DNA from: Hyphomicrobiales bacterium
Lineage (GTDB): Bacteria; Pseudomonadota; Alphaproteobacteria; Rhizobiales; NORP267
Reading direction: 5' to 3'
NCBI GenBank assembly: GCA_030688605.1
Contig: JAUYJB010000043.1
Span: 1 to 37,365, forward strand
DNA length: 37,365 nt
A program made the translations under genes and the position numbers. Of the stretch, positions 24,927 through 34,097 are shown in pieces (position 1 is the first letter of the stretch; each line of letters begins with the position of its first letter). The notes beneath the pieces are model-generated. The model did not search any database, was not told the DNA's origin, and saw nothing but the letters and a program-made list of their open reading frames with translations.

Positions 24927-24938
24927 CACTCCGGAGTG
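24927..24938. repeat. 12-bp perfect palindrome
   Basis: CACTCCGGAGTG lies five bases after the TetR-type operator, in the leader of the crotonase-ligase operon. It could be a second operator or a small RNA hairpin; nothing decides between them. Confidence 0.4.
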
Positions 24939-25205
24939 AGAGGGGGTTGAATGAAGCCGGAGTTCGGGTGTCAATGGCAAAACGCGGGCGGCACGTGCCG
25001 GCGGCGGGCAAATTGAAGGGCGCAGGGACCGGCGGCGCGCATTTTGGAGATGCATGGGCCGGCCGGTCGGGCCCGCCGTGCGCAGACTGTTAGGCGCTGG
25101 AGCCGGCGGGGCGTATGCCGAGGAGGCCGGCGAGGAAGCTCGTTGGGTCGCACCGCCAGGACCCATGCCGGCGGCACCCGCATGAGGAGCAAGGGAGGCA
25201 AGGAA

Positions 25206-25982
25206 GTGATTTCTCTGGAGACCCGCGACGGTTACGCCGTCGCCACCCTGTCGCGGCCGCCGGTCAATGCCATCAACGAGGAGTGGCTCGACCGGCTCTC
25301 CGAGATCGTGGACGAGGTCGACGCCGACGCGAAGGTGCATGTGCTGGTGATACGCTCCGACCAGGCGAGCTTCTGCGGCGGCGCCGACCTCAAGCTGATG
25401 CGCGAGCGTTTCGCCACCGAAGAGGGCCGCGCCGACATGATCGCCTTCGTGCGCCGCATCCAGGAGGTCTATCGGCGGCTCGAGGCGATGCCGGCGGTCT
25501 CGATCGCCGAGGTCTGCGGCCCGGCGCTGGGGGGCGGCCTGGAGCTCGCGCTTTCCTGCGATTTCCGCATTATCGCCGATGAGGCCAAGGTCGGCCTGCC
25601 CGAGGTCCGGCTCGGCCTTCTGCCCGGCGCCGGCGGGACCCAGCGCCTGACCCGCGTCTGCGGCGTCGCCACGGCCAAGCGGCTGATTCTCGGCGGCGAA
25701 ATCGTCGACGGCAAGGAGGCCGAACGCATCGGGCTTGCCCATTGGGCGGTGCCGGCGGCGGAAATCGCCGCCTTCACCGACAAACAGGCAAGATCCCTGG
25801 CTGGACTGTCGGGGCCGGCGCTCGGCTACTGCAAGCACTGTATCGAGGCTGCGGTCCATATGTCGCCGGACGGGTTCGAGCGCGAACTGACCGGAACAAA
25901 CGCGCTGTTCGCCGACCCGGAAACGCAAAAGCGCGTGCGCGCGTTTCTGGAAGGCAAGAGCGGGCGGCGCGCATCGGCGTAA
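25206..25982 (+). CDS. enoyl-CoA hydratase/isomerase (crotonase family, possibly BadK-like)
   Basis: 258 residues from a GTG at 25206, chosen because GGGAGG and AAGGAA lie just upstream; an ATG at 25182 precedes those sites and would add eight residues. It is a crotonase fold: the oxyanion-hole segment FCGGADLK, GPALGGGLELALSCD with the first catalytic-region glutamate, and GLPEVRLGLLPGAGGTQRL with the second. Both acidic residues are kept, consistent with a hydratase. It is first in a four-gene operon with two acid-activating ligases and an SDR. Length and partners recall Rhodopseudomonas BadK (cyclohexene-carboxyl-CoA hydratase), but the general family gives no substrate. Control by the operator about 290 bases upstream is likely. 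Confidence 0.9.
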   Translation: MISLETRDGYAVATLSRPPVNAINEEWLDRLSEIVDEVDADAKVHVLVIRSDQASFCGGADLKLMRERFATEEGRADMIAFVRRIQEVYRRLEAMPAVSIAEVCGPALGGGLELALSCDFRIIADEAKVGLPEVRLGLLPGAGGTQRLTRVCGVATAKRLILGGEIVDGKEAERIGLAHWAVPAAEIAAFTDKQARSLAGLSGPALGYCKHCIEAAVHMSPDGFERELTGTNALFADPETQKRVRAFLEGKSGRRASA

Positions 25983-25999
25983 GACGCGCGAGGGGGTCG

Positions 26000-27622
<1,623 letters not shown>

Positions 27623-27634
27623 TGGGAGGCCGTC

Positions 27635-29302
27635 TTGCTTGAAGGATGCGTGCCCTGGCCGGAGGAGCTGGCCGCGAGCTACCGGCAAAAAGGCTATTGG
27701 GAAGACATCACGCTCGGGCAGATGCTGGATGCGCGGATCGCCGAGACGCCCGACGCCGAGGTGCTGGTCTCGGGCGATGAGCGCCTGACCTACGCGGGGC
27801 TCGGCCGGCGCATCGACCGCCTCGCCTATCGGTTGCACGAGGCCGGGCTGAAGCCCCTCGACCGCGTCGTCCTGCAGCTTGGAAACGGCATCGACTTCGT
27901 CCTCGCCTTCTTTGCGCTGGTGCGCATCGGCGTCATCCCGGTGATGGCGCTGCCGCCGCACCGGCGCACCGAGATCCGCCATTTCGTCGCCCGCTCCGGC
28001 GCCGTCGGCTATGTCGTCCCCGACCGCGTCAAGGATTTCGACTATCGCGACATGGCCGACGAGGTGCGCAAGGAGTATCCGCGTCTCGGCCATGTCTTCG
28101 TGTCGGGCGAGGCGGGCCCCGGCCAGACGTCTCTGGCCGACCTGCTGGCGGCGCCGGCCGACGCGGAGGCGGTCCGCACCACCCTTGCGCGGCTCAGCCC
28201 GGACCCCGCCGAGGTGGCGCTGATGCTGCTGTCGGGCGGCACCACGGCGCTGCCCAAGCTGATCCCGCGCACCCACAACGACTATGTCTGCAACTGCAAG
28301 CTGAGCGGCCGGCTCGCCGGCTTCTCGCCCAAGACCGTGTTCCTCGCCGTGCTGCCCATGGGGCACAATTTCACCCTCGCCTCGCCGGGCATCCTCGCCA
28401 TCTTCGCCTATGGCGGCAAGGTGGTGGTGGCGCCGGGGCCGCGGGCGGCCGACGTCTTTCCCGTCATCGAGCGCGAGCGCGTCACCGCGACGGCGACCGC
28501 CGTGCCGCTGGTCGCAACCTGGCTCGAGGCGCCCGAGCGCGGGCAATACGACCTTTCCTCGCTCCGCCTGATCCAGAGCGGCGGCGCCCGCCTGCCGCCG
28601 GAATTGCGCCGGCGGGTGCGCGCCCGCTTCGGCTGCGTCTATCAGGAGGTCTACGGCACCGCCGAGGGGCTGTTGAACATGACCCGGCTTAACGATCCCG
28701 ACGAGATCATCGAGCAGAGCTCCGGCGCGCCGGTGTGCGAGGACGACGAGATCAAGGTCGTCGACGATGCGGGCAACGAAGTGCCGGACGGCACGCCGGG
28801 CGAGCTCGTCACCCGCGGCCCCTACACGATCCGCGGCTATTACGACAACCCGGAGGCCAACGACAAGGGCTTCACCGATGACGGCTTCTACCGCATGGGC
28901 GACGTGGTGCGGAAGATCGGCCGCTATGTCTATACCGAGGGGCGCAAGAAGGACCTGGTCAATCGCGGCGGCGAGAAGATCAGCTGCGACGAGGTCGAGG
29001 ACCATATCCTTGCCCACCCCAAGGTGCGCAATGTCTGCGTCGTCGCCATGCCCGACGAGATTTTCGGCGAGAAGGCCTGCGCCTACGCGATTCTCGCCGA
29101 GGGCGAGACGCTGAGCTTGAAGGAGCTTTGCGACTTTCTTCTCAAGCGCGAGATCGCCAAGTTCAAGCTGCCGGAGCGGCTCGAGATCGTCGACGCATTC
29201 CCCATCAGTCCGGCGGGGAAAATCCTGCGGCGGGATTTGCGCGAGCGCATCGAGGCCAAAATCGCCGAGGAACGGGGCGCTGCGAGCGCCGCAAGGAGCT
29301 AG
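27635..29302 (+). CDS. EntE/DhbE-like aryl-acid AMP ligase
   Basis: 555 residues from a TTG at 27635 with GGGAGG five bases upstream; no other start fits. It has the EntE/DhbE family hallmarks: N-terminal PWPEELAASYRQKGYWEDITLG, the P-loop-to-A4 segment LLSGGTTALPKLIPRTHNDY (EntE-like, but Ala replaces Gly after TT), GHNF at 243-246 (the Asn that contacts the 2-hydroxyl in DhbE), A5 VYGTAEGL, A8 EGRKKDLVNRGGEKI, and A10 SPAGKILR. It should adenylate a 2-hydroxy-aryl acid such as salicylate or 2,3-dihydroxybenzoate. No aryl-carrier or NRPS gene is near, so transfer to CoA is more likely than siderophore synthesis. It sits within a catabolic-type operon, an unusual place for this family. Confidence 0.85.
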   Translation: MLEGCVPWPEELAASYRQKGYWEDITLGQMLDARIAETPDAEVLVSGDERLTYAGLGRRIDRLAYRLHEAGLKPLDRVVLQLGNGIDFVLAFFALVRIGVIPVMALPPHRRTEIRHFVARSGAVGYVVPDRVKDFDYRDMADEVRKEYPRLGHVFVSGEAGPGQTSLADLLAAPADAEAVRTTLARLSPDPAEVALMLLSGGTTALPKLIPRTHNDYVCNCKLSGRLAGFSPKTVFLAVLPMGHNFTLASPGILAIFAYGGKVVVAPGPRAADVFPVIERERVTATATAVPLVATWLEAPERGQYDLSSLRLIQSGGARLPPELRRRVRARFGCVYQEVYGTAEGLLNMTRLNDPDEIIEQSSGAPVCEDDEIKVVDDAGNEVPDGTPGELVTRGPYTIRGYYDNPEANDKGFTDDGFYRMGDVVRKIGRYVYTEGRKKDLVNRGGEKISCDEVEDHILAHPKVRNVCVVAMPDEIFGEKACAYAILAEGETLSLKELCDFLLKREIAKFKLPERLEIVDAFPISPAGKILRRDLRERIEAKIAEERGAASAARS

Positions 29303-29314
29303 AAGGAGAGGCGC

Positions 29315-30076
29315 ATGGGCCTGTTGGACGGGAAGGTCGCATTGGTCACCGGCGGCGGCCGTAGCATCGGAAAGGCCTTTTCGACCGCGCTGGCGCGTGA
29401 GGGCGCGGCCGTCGTCATCGCCGACATCGCCGAGGAGGCACCGGCAACCGCAAGAACGCTGGCCGCCGAATACGGCGTCGAGACGATGAGCAAATTGACC
29501 GACGTGACCCGCGAATCCGACGTCAAGGCGCTGGTCGAAGCGGTCATCGCGCGGTTCAAGCGCATCGACATTCTGGTCAACAATGCCGCCCTGTTCGCCG
29601 ACATGCCGAAACAGCCCTATGACGAGATTTCGGTGGACCTGTGGGACCAGGTGATGGCGGTCAATGTCCGCGGGGTGTTCTTGATGTGCAAGCATGTGGC
29701 CCCGCACATGGTGCGGGCGAAATCGGGCAAGATCATCAATATCGGCTCCGGCACCGCGCACAAGGGCGTGCCCAACATGCTGGCCTATGTCTCGTCGAAG
29801 GGGGCGATCCTCGGCCTCACCCGTTCGCTCGCCCGCGAGGTCGGGCCGCACGGGGTCAACGTCAACACGCTGTCGCCCGGGCTGACCGAAAGCGAGAGCG
29901 TGCTCAAGAACCCGCATCATCTCAGCACCGCCGAGCGCACCATCGCCACCCGGGCCATGCCGCGCGCGGAAACGCCGGCCGACCTCGTCGGCGCGCTGAT
30001 CTTCCTTGCCTCCTCGCAGAGCGACTTCGTCACCGCCCAGACCATCGCCGTGGACGGCGGCGCGATCGTCACCTGA
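29315..30076 (+). CDS. short-chain dehydrogenase/reductase (possibly BadH-like)
   Basis: 253 residues; AAGGAGAGG upstream supports the ATG at 29315. Classical SDR: cofactor loop TGGGRSIG at 12-19, NNAA at 89-92, catalytic S145, Y158 and K162 (S-x12-Y-x3-K), and the SPG turn. Acidic D37 at the end of the second strand (VVIADIAE) indicates NAD(H). With a crotonase and two acid-activating ligases it fits oxidation of a 3-hydroxyacyl-CoA; in Rhodopseudomonas BadH oxidises 2-hydroxycyclohexanecarboxyl-CoA at this point. FabG-like or other roles are possible. Last gene of the operon; no clear terminator follows. Confidence 0.9.
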   Translation: MGLLDGKVALVTGGGRSIGKAFSTALAREGAAVVIADIAEEAPATARTLAAEYGVETMSKLTDVTRESDVKALVEAVIARFKRIDILVNNAALFADMPKQPYDEISVDLWDQVMAVNVRGVFLMCKHVAPHMVRAKSGKIINIGSGTAHKGVPNMLAYVSSKGAILGLTRSLAREVGPHGVNVNTLSPGLTESESVLKNPHHLSTAERTIATRAMPRAETPADLVGALIFLASSQSDFVTAQTIAVDGGAIVT

Positions 30077-30093
30077 GGCGGCATTCTGCAATC

Positions 30094-30163
30094 ATAACGT
30101 GTACCCGTTTGCGGCTGGCCGCCGCGCCGTTTCCGTTTGACCCGGGCAATGGTTACACGTTAT
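30094..30163. repeat. spaced 10-bp perfect inverted repeat
   Basis: ATAACGTGTA at 30094-30103 and TACACGTTAT at 30154-30163 are exact reverse complements separated by 50 bases, in the 178-base gap between the SDR and the HAD gene. There is no T-run, so it is not a standard terminator. It could be two operator sites for one regulator or the ends of a lost small element. Confidence 0.55.
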
Positions 30164-30243
30164 ACGAGCATATTCCGATTATGTTGGACGCGGCGGGCCG
30201 TAGCCGATCGCCGGCTGGCGGGGGGCAAGAGCGGTTCCGGGTC

Positions 30244-30258
30244 TAGAGCGGTTCATGG
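30244..30258 (+). repeat. dispersed repeat TAGAGCGGTTCATGG, copy 2
   Basis: Identical over 15 bases to the copy at 32038. AGAGCGGTTC also occurs 17 bases upstream (30228-30237). The ATG inside the repeat is the start codon of the HAD phosphatase gene. Confidence 0.6.
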
Positions 30259-30803
30259 CGGGTGCGCTCAGAAGGGCGATCTTTCTCGACCGCGACGGGG
30301 TGTTGAACCGGGCCGTGGTGCGCGGCGGGCGCCCCTACGCGCCGACATGCCTGGAGGAATTCGAGATCCTGGTCGAGGCGCCGGCGGCGGTGCGGCGGCT
30401 CAGCGAAGCAGGCTATCTCACCATCGTCGTCACCAACCAGAAGGATGTCGGCCGCGGCATCGTTTCCGAGGCGCTGATGAACCGGATGCACGAACTGCTG
30501 CTGGCGGCGATGCCGCTTGACGACATCATCGTCTGCACCTCGGTCAATGGCGGCTGGCGGTACAAGCCCGGCCCCGGCATGCTGATCGAGGCGGCGGCGC
30601 GCTGGGGCATCGATCTTCGCGCAAGCGTCATGATCGGCGACCGCTGGCGCGACGTCGGCGCCGGGCGCCGGGCCGGCTGCCGGACGGTGTTCATCGACCG
30701 CGGCTATGCCGAGACGCCGGCGCTGGACCCCGACGAGGTCGCCCGCGATCTTGCCGAGGCGGCCGATATCGTGCTTTCCGGCAAACCCGCATTTGCGGCC
30801 TGA
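30255..30803 (+). CDS. HAD-IIIA phosphatase, GmhB-like
   Basis: 182 residues from the ATG at 30255, which lies inside the dispersed repeat; no ribosome binding site is seen but no better start exists. HAD motifs: FLDRDGVLN (I, the two Asp nucleophile/acid), VVTNQ (II), KPGPGML (III lysine) and IGDRWRDV (IV). This matches D-glycero-manno-heptose-1,7-bisphosphate 7-phosphatase (GmhB) and histidinol-phosphatase-like enzymes, usually sugar-phosphate hydrolases. The gene starts a five-gene surface-sugar group. The usual zinc-binding cysteine loop of GmhB (C-x-H-x-P-x5-C) is not present; the region reads VNGGWRYKP. Substrate therefore uncertain. Confidence 0.85.
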   Translation: MAGALRRAIFLDRDGVLNRAVVRGGRPYAPTCLEEFEILVEAPAAVRRLSEAGYLTIVVTNQKDVGRGIVSEALMNRMHELLLAAMPLDDIIVCTSVNGGWRYKPGPGMLIEAAARWGIDLRASVMIGDRWRDVGAGRRAGCRTVFIDRGYAETPALDPDEVARDLAEAADIVLSGKPAFAA

Positions 30804-30810
30804 CGCGACG

Positions 30811-32040
30811 ATGAAACGGTGCAGGTCCTGCGGCGGCAACGAGCTGGTGGACGTTCTCGATCTCGGCTGCCAACCGCTCGCCAACGAGCTTCCGTTGGAC
30901 CCCAACGCCGCCCAGGAGCGGTTCCGCCTCAACCTCGTCTTCTGCCCCGCCTGCGCACTCATGCAGATCGACGAGACGGTGCCGCCGGAGCGGCTGTTCA
31001 GCGACTATGTCTACCGCTCCTCTTTCGCCGATTCGATGCTCGCCCATGTGCGCCTTCTGGTCGAGCGGCTGATCGCCGAACGCCGGCTAAACCGCGACAG
31101 CCTGGTCGTCGAGGCGGCCAGCAATGACGGCTATCTGCTGCAATATTACCGTGAGCGCGGCATTCCCGTTCTCGGCATAGAGCCGGCGGCGAACATCGCC
31201 GAGATCGCGTTGCGCGAGCGCGGGATTCCCACCGACATCGCCTTTTTCGACGACGGGTATGCGGCAGGGCTTGCCCGACGGGGCGTTCGCTGCGACGTCT
31301 TCCATGCCCACAACGTCATCGCCCACGTGCCCGACCCCAACCCGTTTCTGCGTGGCGTGGCGCGGGTGCTGAAGCCCGATGGGATCGCCGTCATCGAGGC
31401 GCCCTATGTCCGCGACCTCGTCGACGGGCTTCAGTTCGACACCGTGTATCACGAGCATTTCAGCTATTTCGGGGCGACCTCCTTCGCGGCGCTCGCGGCA
31501 CGCAACGGGCTTAAGCTGATCGACGTCGAGCATGTTCCGATCCATGGCGGATCGCTGCGCTATGTGCTCGGCCTTGAGGGGAGCCGGGCGAAGCCGGCGG
31601 TGCGCAAGATCCTCGACGAAGAGCGGCGCAGCGGCCTTGCCTCGCCCGCCTATTACCAATCCTTCGCCCGCCGGGTCGGGCGTCTCAGCGCGCGGCTTAA
31701 GAGCGAGCTCGACGCGTTGAAGGCCGCGGGCGCCACCCTTGCCGCCTATGGCGCCTCGGCCAAGGGCAGCACCCTTGTCAACACGCTCAAGCTCGGGCCG
31801 GAGACCATCGCCTTTGCCGTCGACCGCAATCCCCTGAAGCAGGGCCGCCATATGCCAGGACAGCACATCCCGATCCTTGCGCCGTCGGCCCTGCGTGAGC
31901 GAAGGCCCGACTGCGTTCTGCTTTTGACCTGGAATTTCGCCGACGAGATCATCGCCCAGCAGCGCGACTATCTCGAGGCCGGCGGCCGGTTCCTCATTCC
32001 CCTGCCCGAGCCGCGCTTCATCGACCGCGCGTCACTTTAG
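30811..32040 (+). CDS. class I SAM C-methyltransferase-family protein (nucleotide sugar type)
   Basis: 409 residues from the ATG at 30811, seven bases after the HAD stop. Three parts are typical of NDP-sugar C-methyltransferases (TylCIII-like). The N-terminal zinc-ribbon has C4, C7, C45 and C48. A SAM-binding Rossmann domain has VVEAASNDGYLLQYY near 99-113 and GIEPA at about 125. The C-terminal domain carries YGASAKGSTL and a nucleotide-sugar-like Rossmann repeat. It is likely to methylate a deoxysugar nucleotide in surface polysaccharide synthesis. Partners here are a CDP-glucose dehydratase and an epimerase. The stop TAG begins another copy of the dispersed repeat. Confidence 0.88.
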   Translation: MKRCRSCGGNELVDVLDLGCQPLANELPLDPNAAQERFRLNLVFCPACALMQIDETVPPERLFSDYVYRSSFADSMLAHVRLLVERLIAERRLNRDSLVVEAASNDGYLLQYYRERGIPVLGIEPAANIAEIALRERGIPTDIAFFDDGYAAGLARRGVRCDVFHAHNVIAHVPDPNPFLRGVARVLKPDGIAVIEAPYVRDLVDGLQFDTVYHEHFSYFGATSFAALAARNGLKLIDVEHVPIHGGSLRYVLGLEGSRAKPAVRKILDEERRSGLASPAYYQSFARRVGRLSARLKSELDALKAAGATLAAYGASAKGSTLVNTLKLGPETIAFAVDRNPLKQGRHMPGQHIPILAPSALRERRPDCVLLLTWNFADEIIAQQRDYLEAGGRFLIPLPEPRFIDRASL

Positions 32041-32052
32041 AGCGGTTCATGG
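32038..32052 (+). repeat. dispersed repeat TAGAGCGGTTCATGG, copy 3
   Basis: Same 15 bases as at 30244. The TAG is the stop codon of the methyltransferase gene. The ATG in this copy opens a frame that stops after 23 codons and is not the start of the next gene. Confidence 0.6.
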
Positions 32053-32110
32053 TTATAGGGGATCAATTTGATGGGCCAAATCGGTTCATCCGGGCAGGCG
32101 CGGCCGGCGG

Positions 32111-33151
32111 GTGCTGGTGACCGGCCATACCGGCTTCAAGGGCGCCTGGCTCATGCTGCTCCTGGAGCGTTTCGACGCTGAGGCCGTGGGTTATGCGCTG
32201 CCGCCCGACACCGATCCGAGCCTCTATGCGCTCTGCGCCCCGTGGCGCGGCCATGAGAGCATCCTTGCCGATATCCGCGACCTTGACCGCCTCGGCGCCG
32301 CGATGGCCGCGTTCGATCCCGAGATCGTCCTTCACATGGCCGCCCAGTCGCTGGTCCGCCGCGCCTATGCCGATCCGGTGACGACGTTTCAGACCAATGT
32401 GATGGGCGCCGTCAATTTCCTCCAGGCCCTCAGGCGCGCGCCGTCCTGCCGGGCGGCGCTCATCGTCACCAGCGACAAGGTCTACGACAATCAGGACGAC
32501 GGCCGCCCGTTCGCCGAACAGGACCGGCTCGGCGGCCGCGATCCCTATAGCGCGTCGAAAGCCTGCGCGGAGTTCGCCGCGGCCAGCTTTGCGGCCAGCT
32601 TTCCCGGCGGGCCGGCCATCGCCACGGCGCGGGCCGGCAACGTCGTCGGCGGCGGCGACTGGGCTGCGGACAGGCTCATCCCCGACTGCGTGCGGGCGAT
32701 GCAGGCGGGCAAGCCGGTGATGCTTCGCTATCCCGAGGCCACCCGCCCCTGGCAGAACGTTCTCGACGTGCTGCGCGGCTATCTCATCTACGCGCAAAGG
32801 CTCCACGACGATCCCGGCCATGTGCCAAGGGCGCTCAATTTCGGGCCGCGGGACGCAGCCCCGATGCGCGTGCGCGAGGTCGCCGAGCAACTCTCCGCGG
32901 GCTTCGGCCTGTGCGCGGAGCCCTGGCTGCCGGCGATGCAGGATAAGAGGTTCGAGGCCCCCGCCCTTGAGCTCGACGCGTCGCTGGCGGAAACGGCGCT
33001 CGGCTGGCGGCCCCTGCATTCGGGAAAGAGCGCCATCGCCGCGACCGCCGCCTGGTACCGGGCCTGGCGCGAGGGGGTCCCGGCGCGCGCGGCGTGCGAG
33101 GCCGAGATCGCGCGTTTCCCCGCTTTCGCCGTGGAGGCGGCGGCGGTGTGA
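32111..33151 (+). CDS. rfbG: CDP-glucose 4,6-dehydratase-like extended SDR
   Basis: 346 residues if started at the GTG at 32111, the first start codon after the in-frame stop at 32069. Relatives begin about 8-12 residues earlier, and the in-frame codons before the GTG (HPGRRGRR) look like lost family sequence, so the start is doubtful. NAD-binding TGHTGFKG is at 4-11, catalytic T120-S121-D122 and Y146-x3-K150 (YSASK), and RPWQNVLDVLRGY near 215 is the RfbG signature. It converts CDP-glucose to CDP-4-keto-6-deoxyglucose for O-antigen 3,6-dideoxy or branched sugars. rfbF (CDP-glucose synthesis) and rfbH are not in the window. The stop overlaps the next start. Confidence 0.87.
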   Translation: MLVTGHTGFKGAWLMLLLERFDAEAVGYALPPDTDPSLYALCAPWRGHESILADIRDLDRLGAAMAAFDPEIVLHMAAQSLVRRAYADPVTTFQTNVMGAVNFLQALRRAPSCRAALIVTSDKVYDNQDDGRPFAEQDRLGGRDPYSASKACAEFAAASFAASFPGGPAIATARAGNVVGGGDWAADRLIPDCVRAMQAGKPVMLRYPEATRPWQNVLDVLRGYLIYAQRLHDDPGHVPRALNFGPRDAAPMRVREVAEQLSAGFGLCAEPWLPAMQDKRFEAPALELDASLAETALGWRPLHSGKSAIAATAAWYRAWREGVPARAACEAEIARFPAFAVEAAAV

Positions 33152-34089
33152 CCGTGCAGGGGTCCAGGCAGACACTGCTCGTCACCGGGGCGAGCGGCTT
33201 TATCGGCCGCCATGTCGTGGCGGCGCTCGCCGCGCGCGGGCACAAGGTGATCGCGCTTTGCCGGCACGCGAAGTCGGCGGGACGCGCGGTGGCGGACGCG
33301 CGCATCGACTGGCGCTCCTGCGACCTGTTGCGGCCGGATGATGTGGAGCGCGTCGTCAAGGAGACGGAGGCGCGGACGCTCATCCATTTGGCCTGGGACG
33401 TCAAGCCGGGCTATTGGCATTCCGACGCCAACCTTGAGTGGCTCGAAGCCTCGCTGCGGCTGGTCCGCGCGTTTCGCGCCGCAGGCGGCAGGCGCGTCGT
33501 GTCGGCGGGCACCTGCGCCGAATATGACTGGACCGATCCGGACATCGTTCTGAAGCCGATCGCCGAACGCCGCGCCCGCTTCGCGCCGCTGACGCTTTAT
33601 GCCGCCTCAAAGCGCGCCTTCCACATGGCACTCGAGCGCTACGCGCCCATTGCCGGCCTGTCGGCCGCCTGGGGGCTCGTCTTCTTTCCCTATGGCGAGG
33701 CCGAACGGCCCGAGCGGCTGGTCCCTCAGGTAACCCGCGCGCTCCTCGCCGGCCGGCGCCCCGAGACCACCGAAGGGCGCCAGATCCGCGATTTCCTCGA
33801 CGTGCGGGACGCAGGCGCCGCCTTCGCCGCGCTTGCGACAAGCGATGTCGAGGGGCCGGTCAATATCGCCAGCGGCGAGGGCGTTGCCGTGCGCCGCGTC
33901 ATCGAGCTCATCCGCGCCGCCGCGCCCTCGGCGGAGATCGCTTTCGGCGCCTTGCCGGCCCGGCCGCACGATCCGCATCGGCTCGTCGCCGACGTGCGCC
34001 GCCTCACCGAGGAGGTCGGCTTTAGGTCTCGGATTCCGCTTGAGGGCGGGATACGCGACGCCGTCGCCTGGTGGCGCGCGCACGGTTGA
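33148..34089 (+). CDS. NAD-dependent epimerase/dehydratase, extended SDR
   Basis: 313 residues from the GTG at 33148, overlapping the rfbG stop (GTGA); a second GTG at 33154 is also possible. NAD-binding GASGFIG at 14-20, the active-site triad region SAGTCAEYDW (about 119-128) and Y151-x3-K155 (YAASK). C-terminal substrate domain of the GalE/RmlD superfamily. It likely reduces or epimerises the 4-keto-6-deoxysugar from the previous enzyme, as CDP-abequose/tyvelose-type or CDP-6-deoxy sugar reductases do. The overlap shows the two are translated together. Confidence 0.85.
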   Translation: MTVQGSRQTLLVTGASGFIGRHVVAALAARGHKVIALCRHAKSAGRAVADARIDWRSCDLLRPDDVERVVKETEARTLIHLAWDVKPGYWHSDANLEWLEASLRLVRAFRAAGGRRVVSAGTCAEYDWTDPDIVLKPIAERRARFAPLTLYAASKRAFHMALERYAPIAGLSAAWGLVFFPYGEAERPERLVPQVTRALLAGRRPETTEGRQIRDFLDVRDAGAAFAALATSDVEGPVNIASGEGVAVRRVIELIRAAAPSAEIAFGALPARPHDPHRLVADVRRLTEEVGFRSRIPLEGGIRDAVAWWRAHG

Positions 34090-34097
34090 GCGCGGCT

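Noticed and set aside
24908-25093. 61-codon ORF beginning inside the TetR-type operator
   Set aside because: No ribosome binding site, starts within the palindrome at the predicted transcription start, no recognisable content.
30181-30246. 21-codon ORF before the HAD gene
   Set aside because: No ribosome binding site and it ends in the dispersed repeat; low-complexity product.
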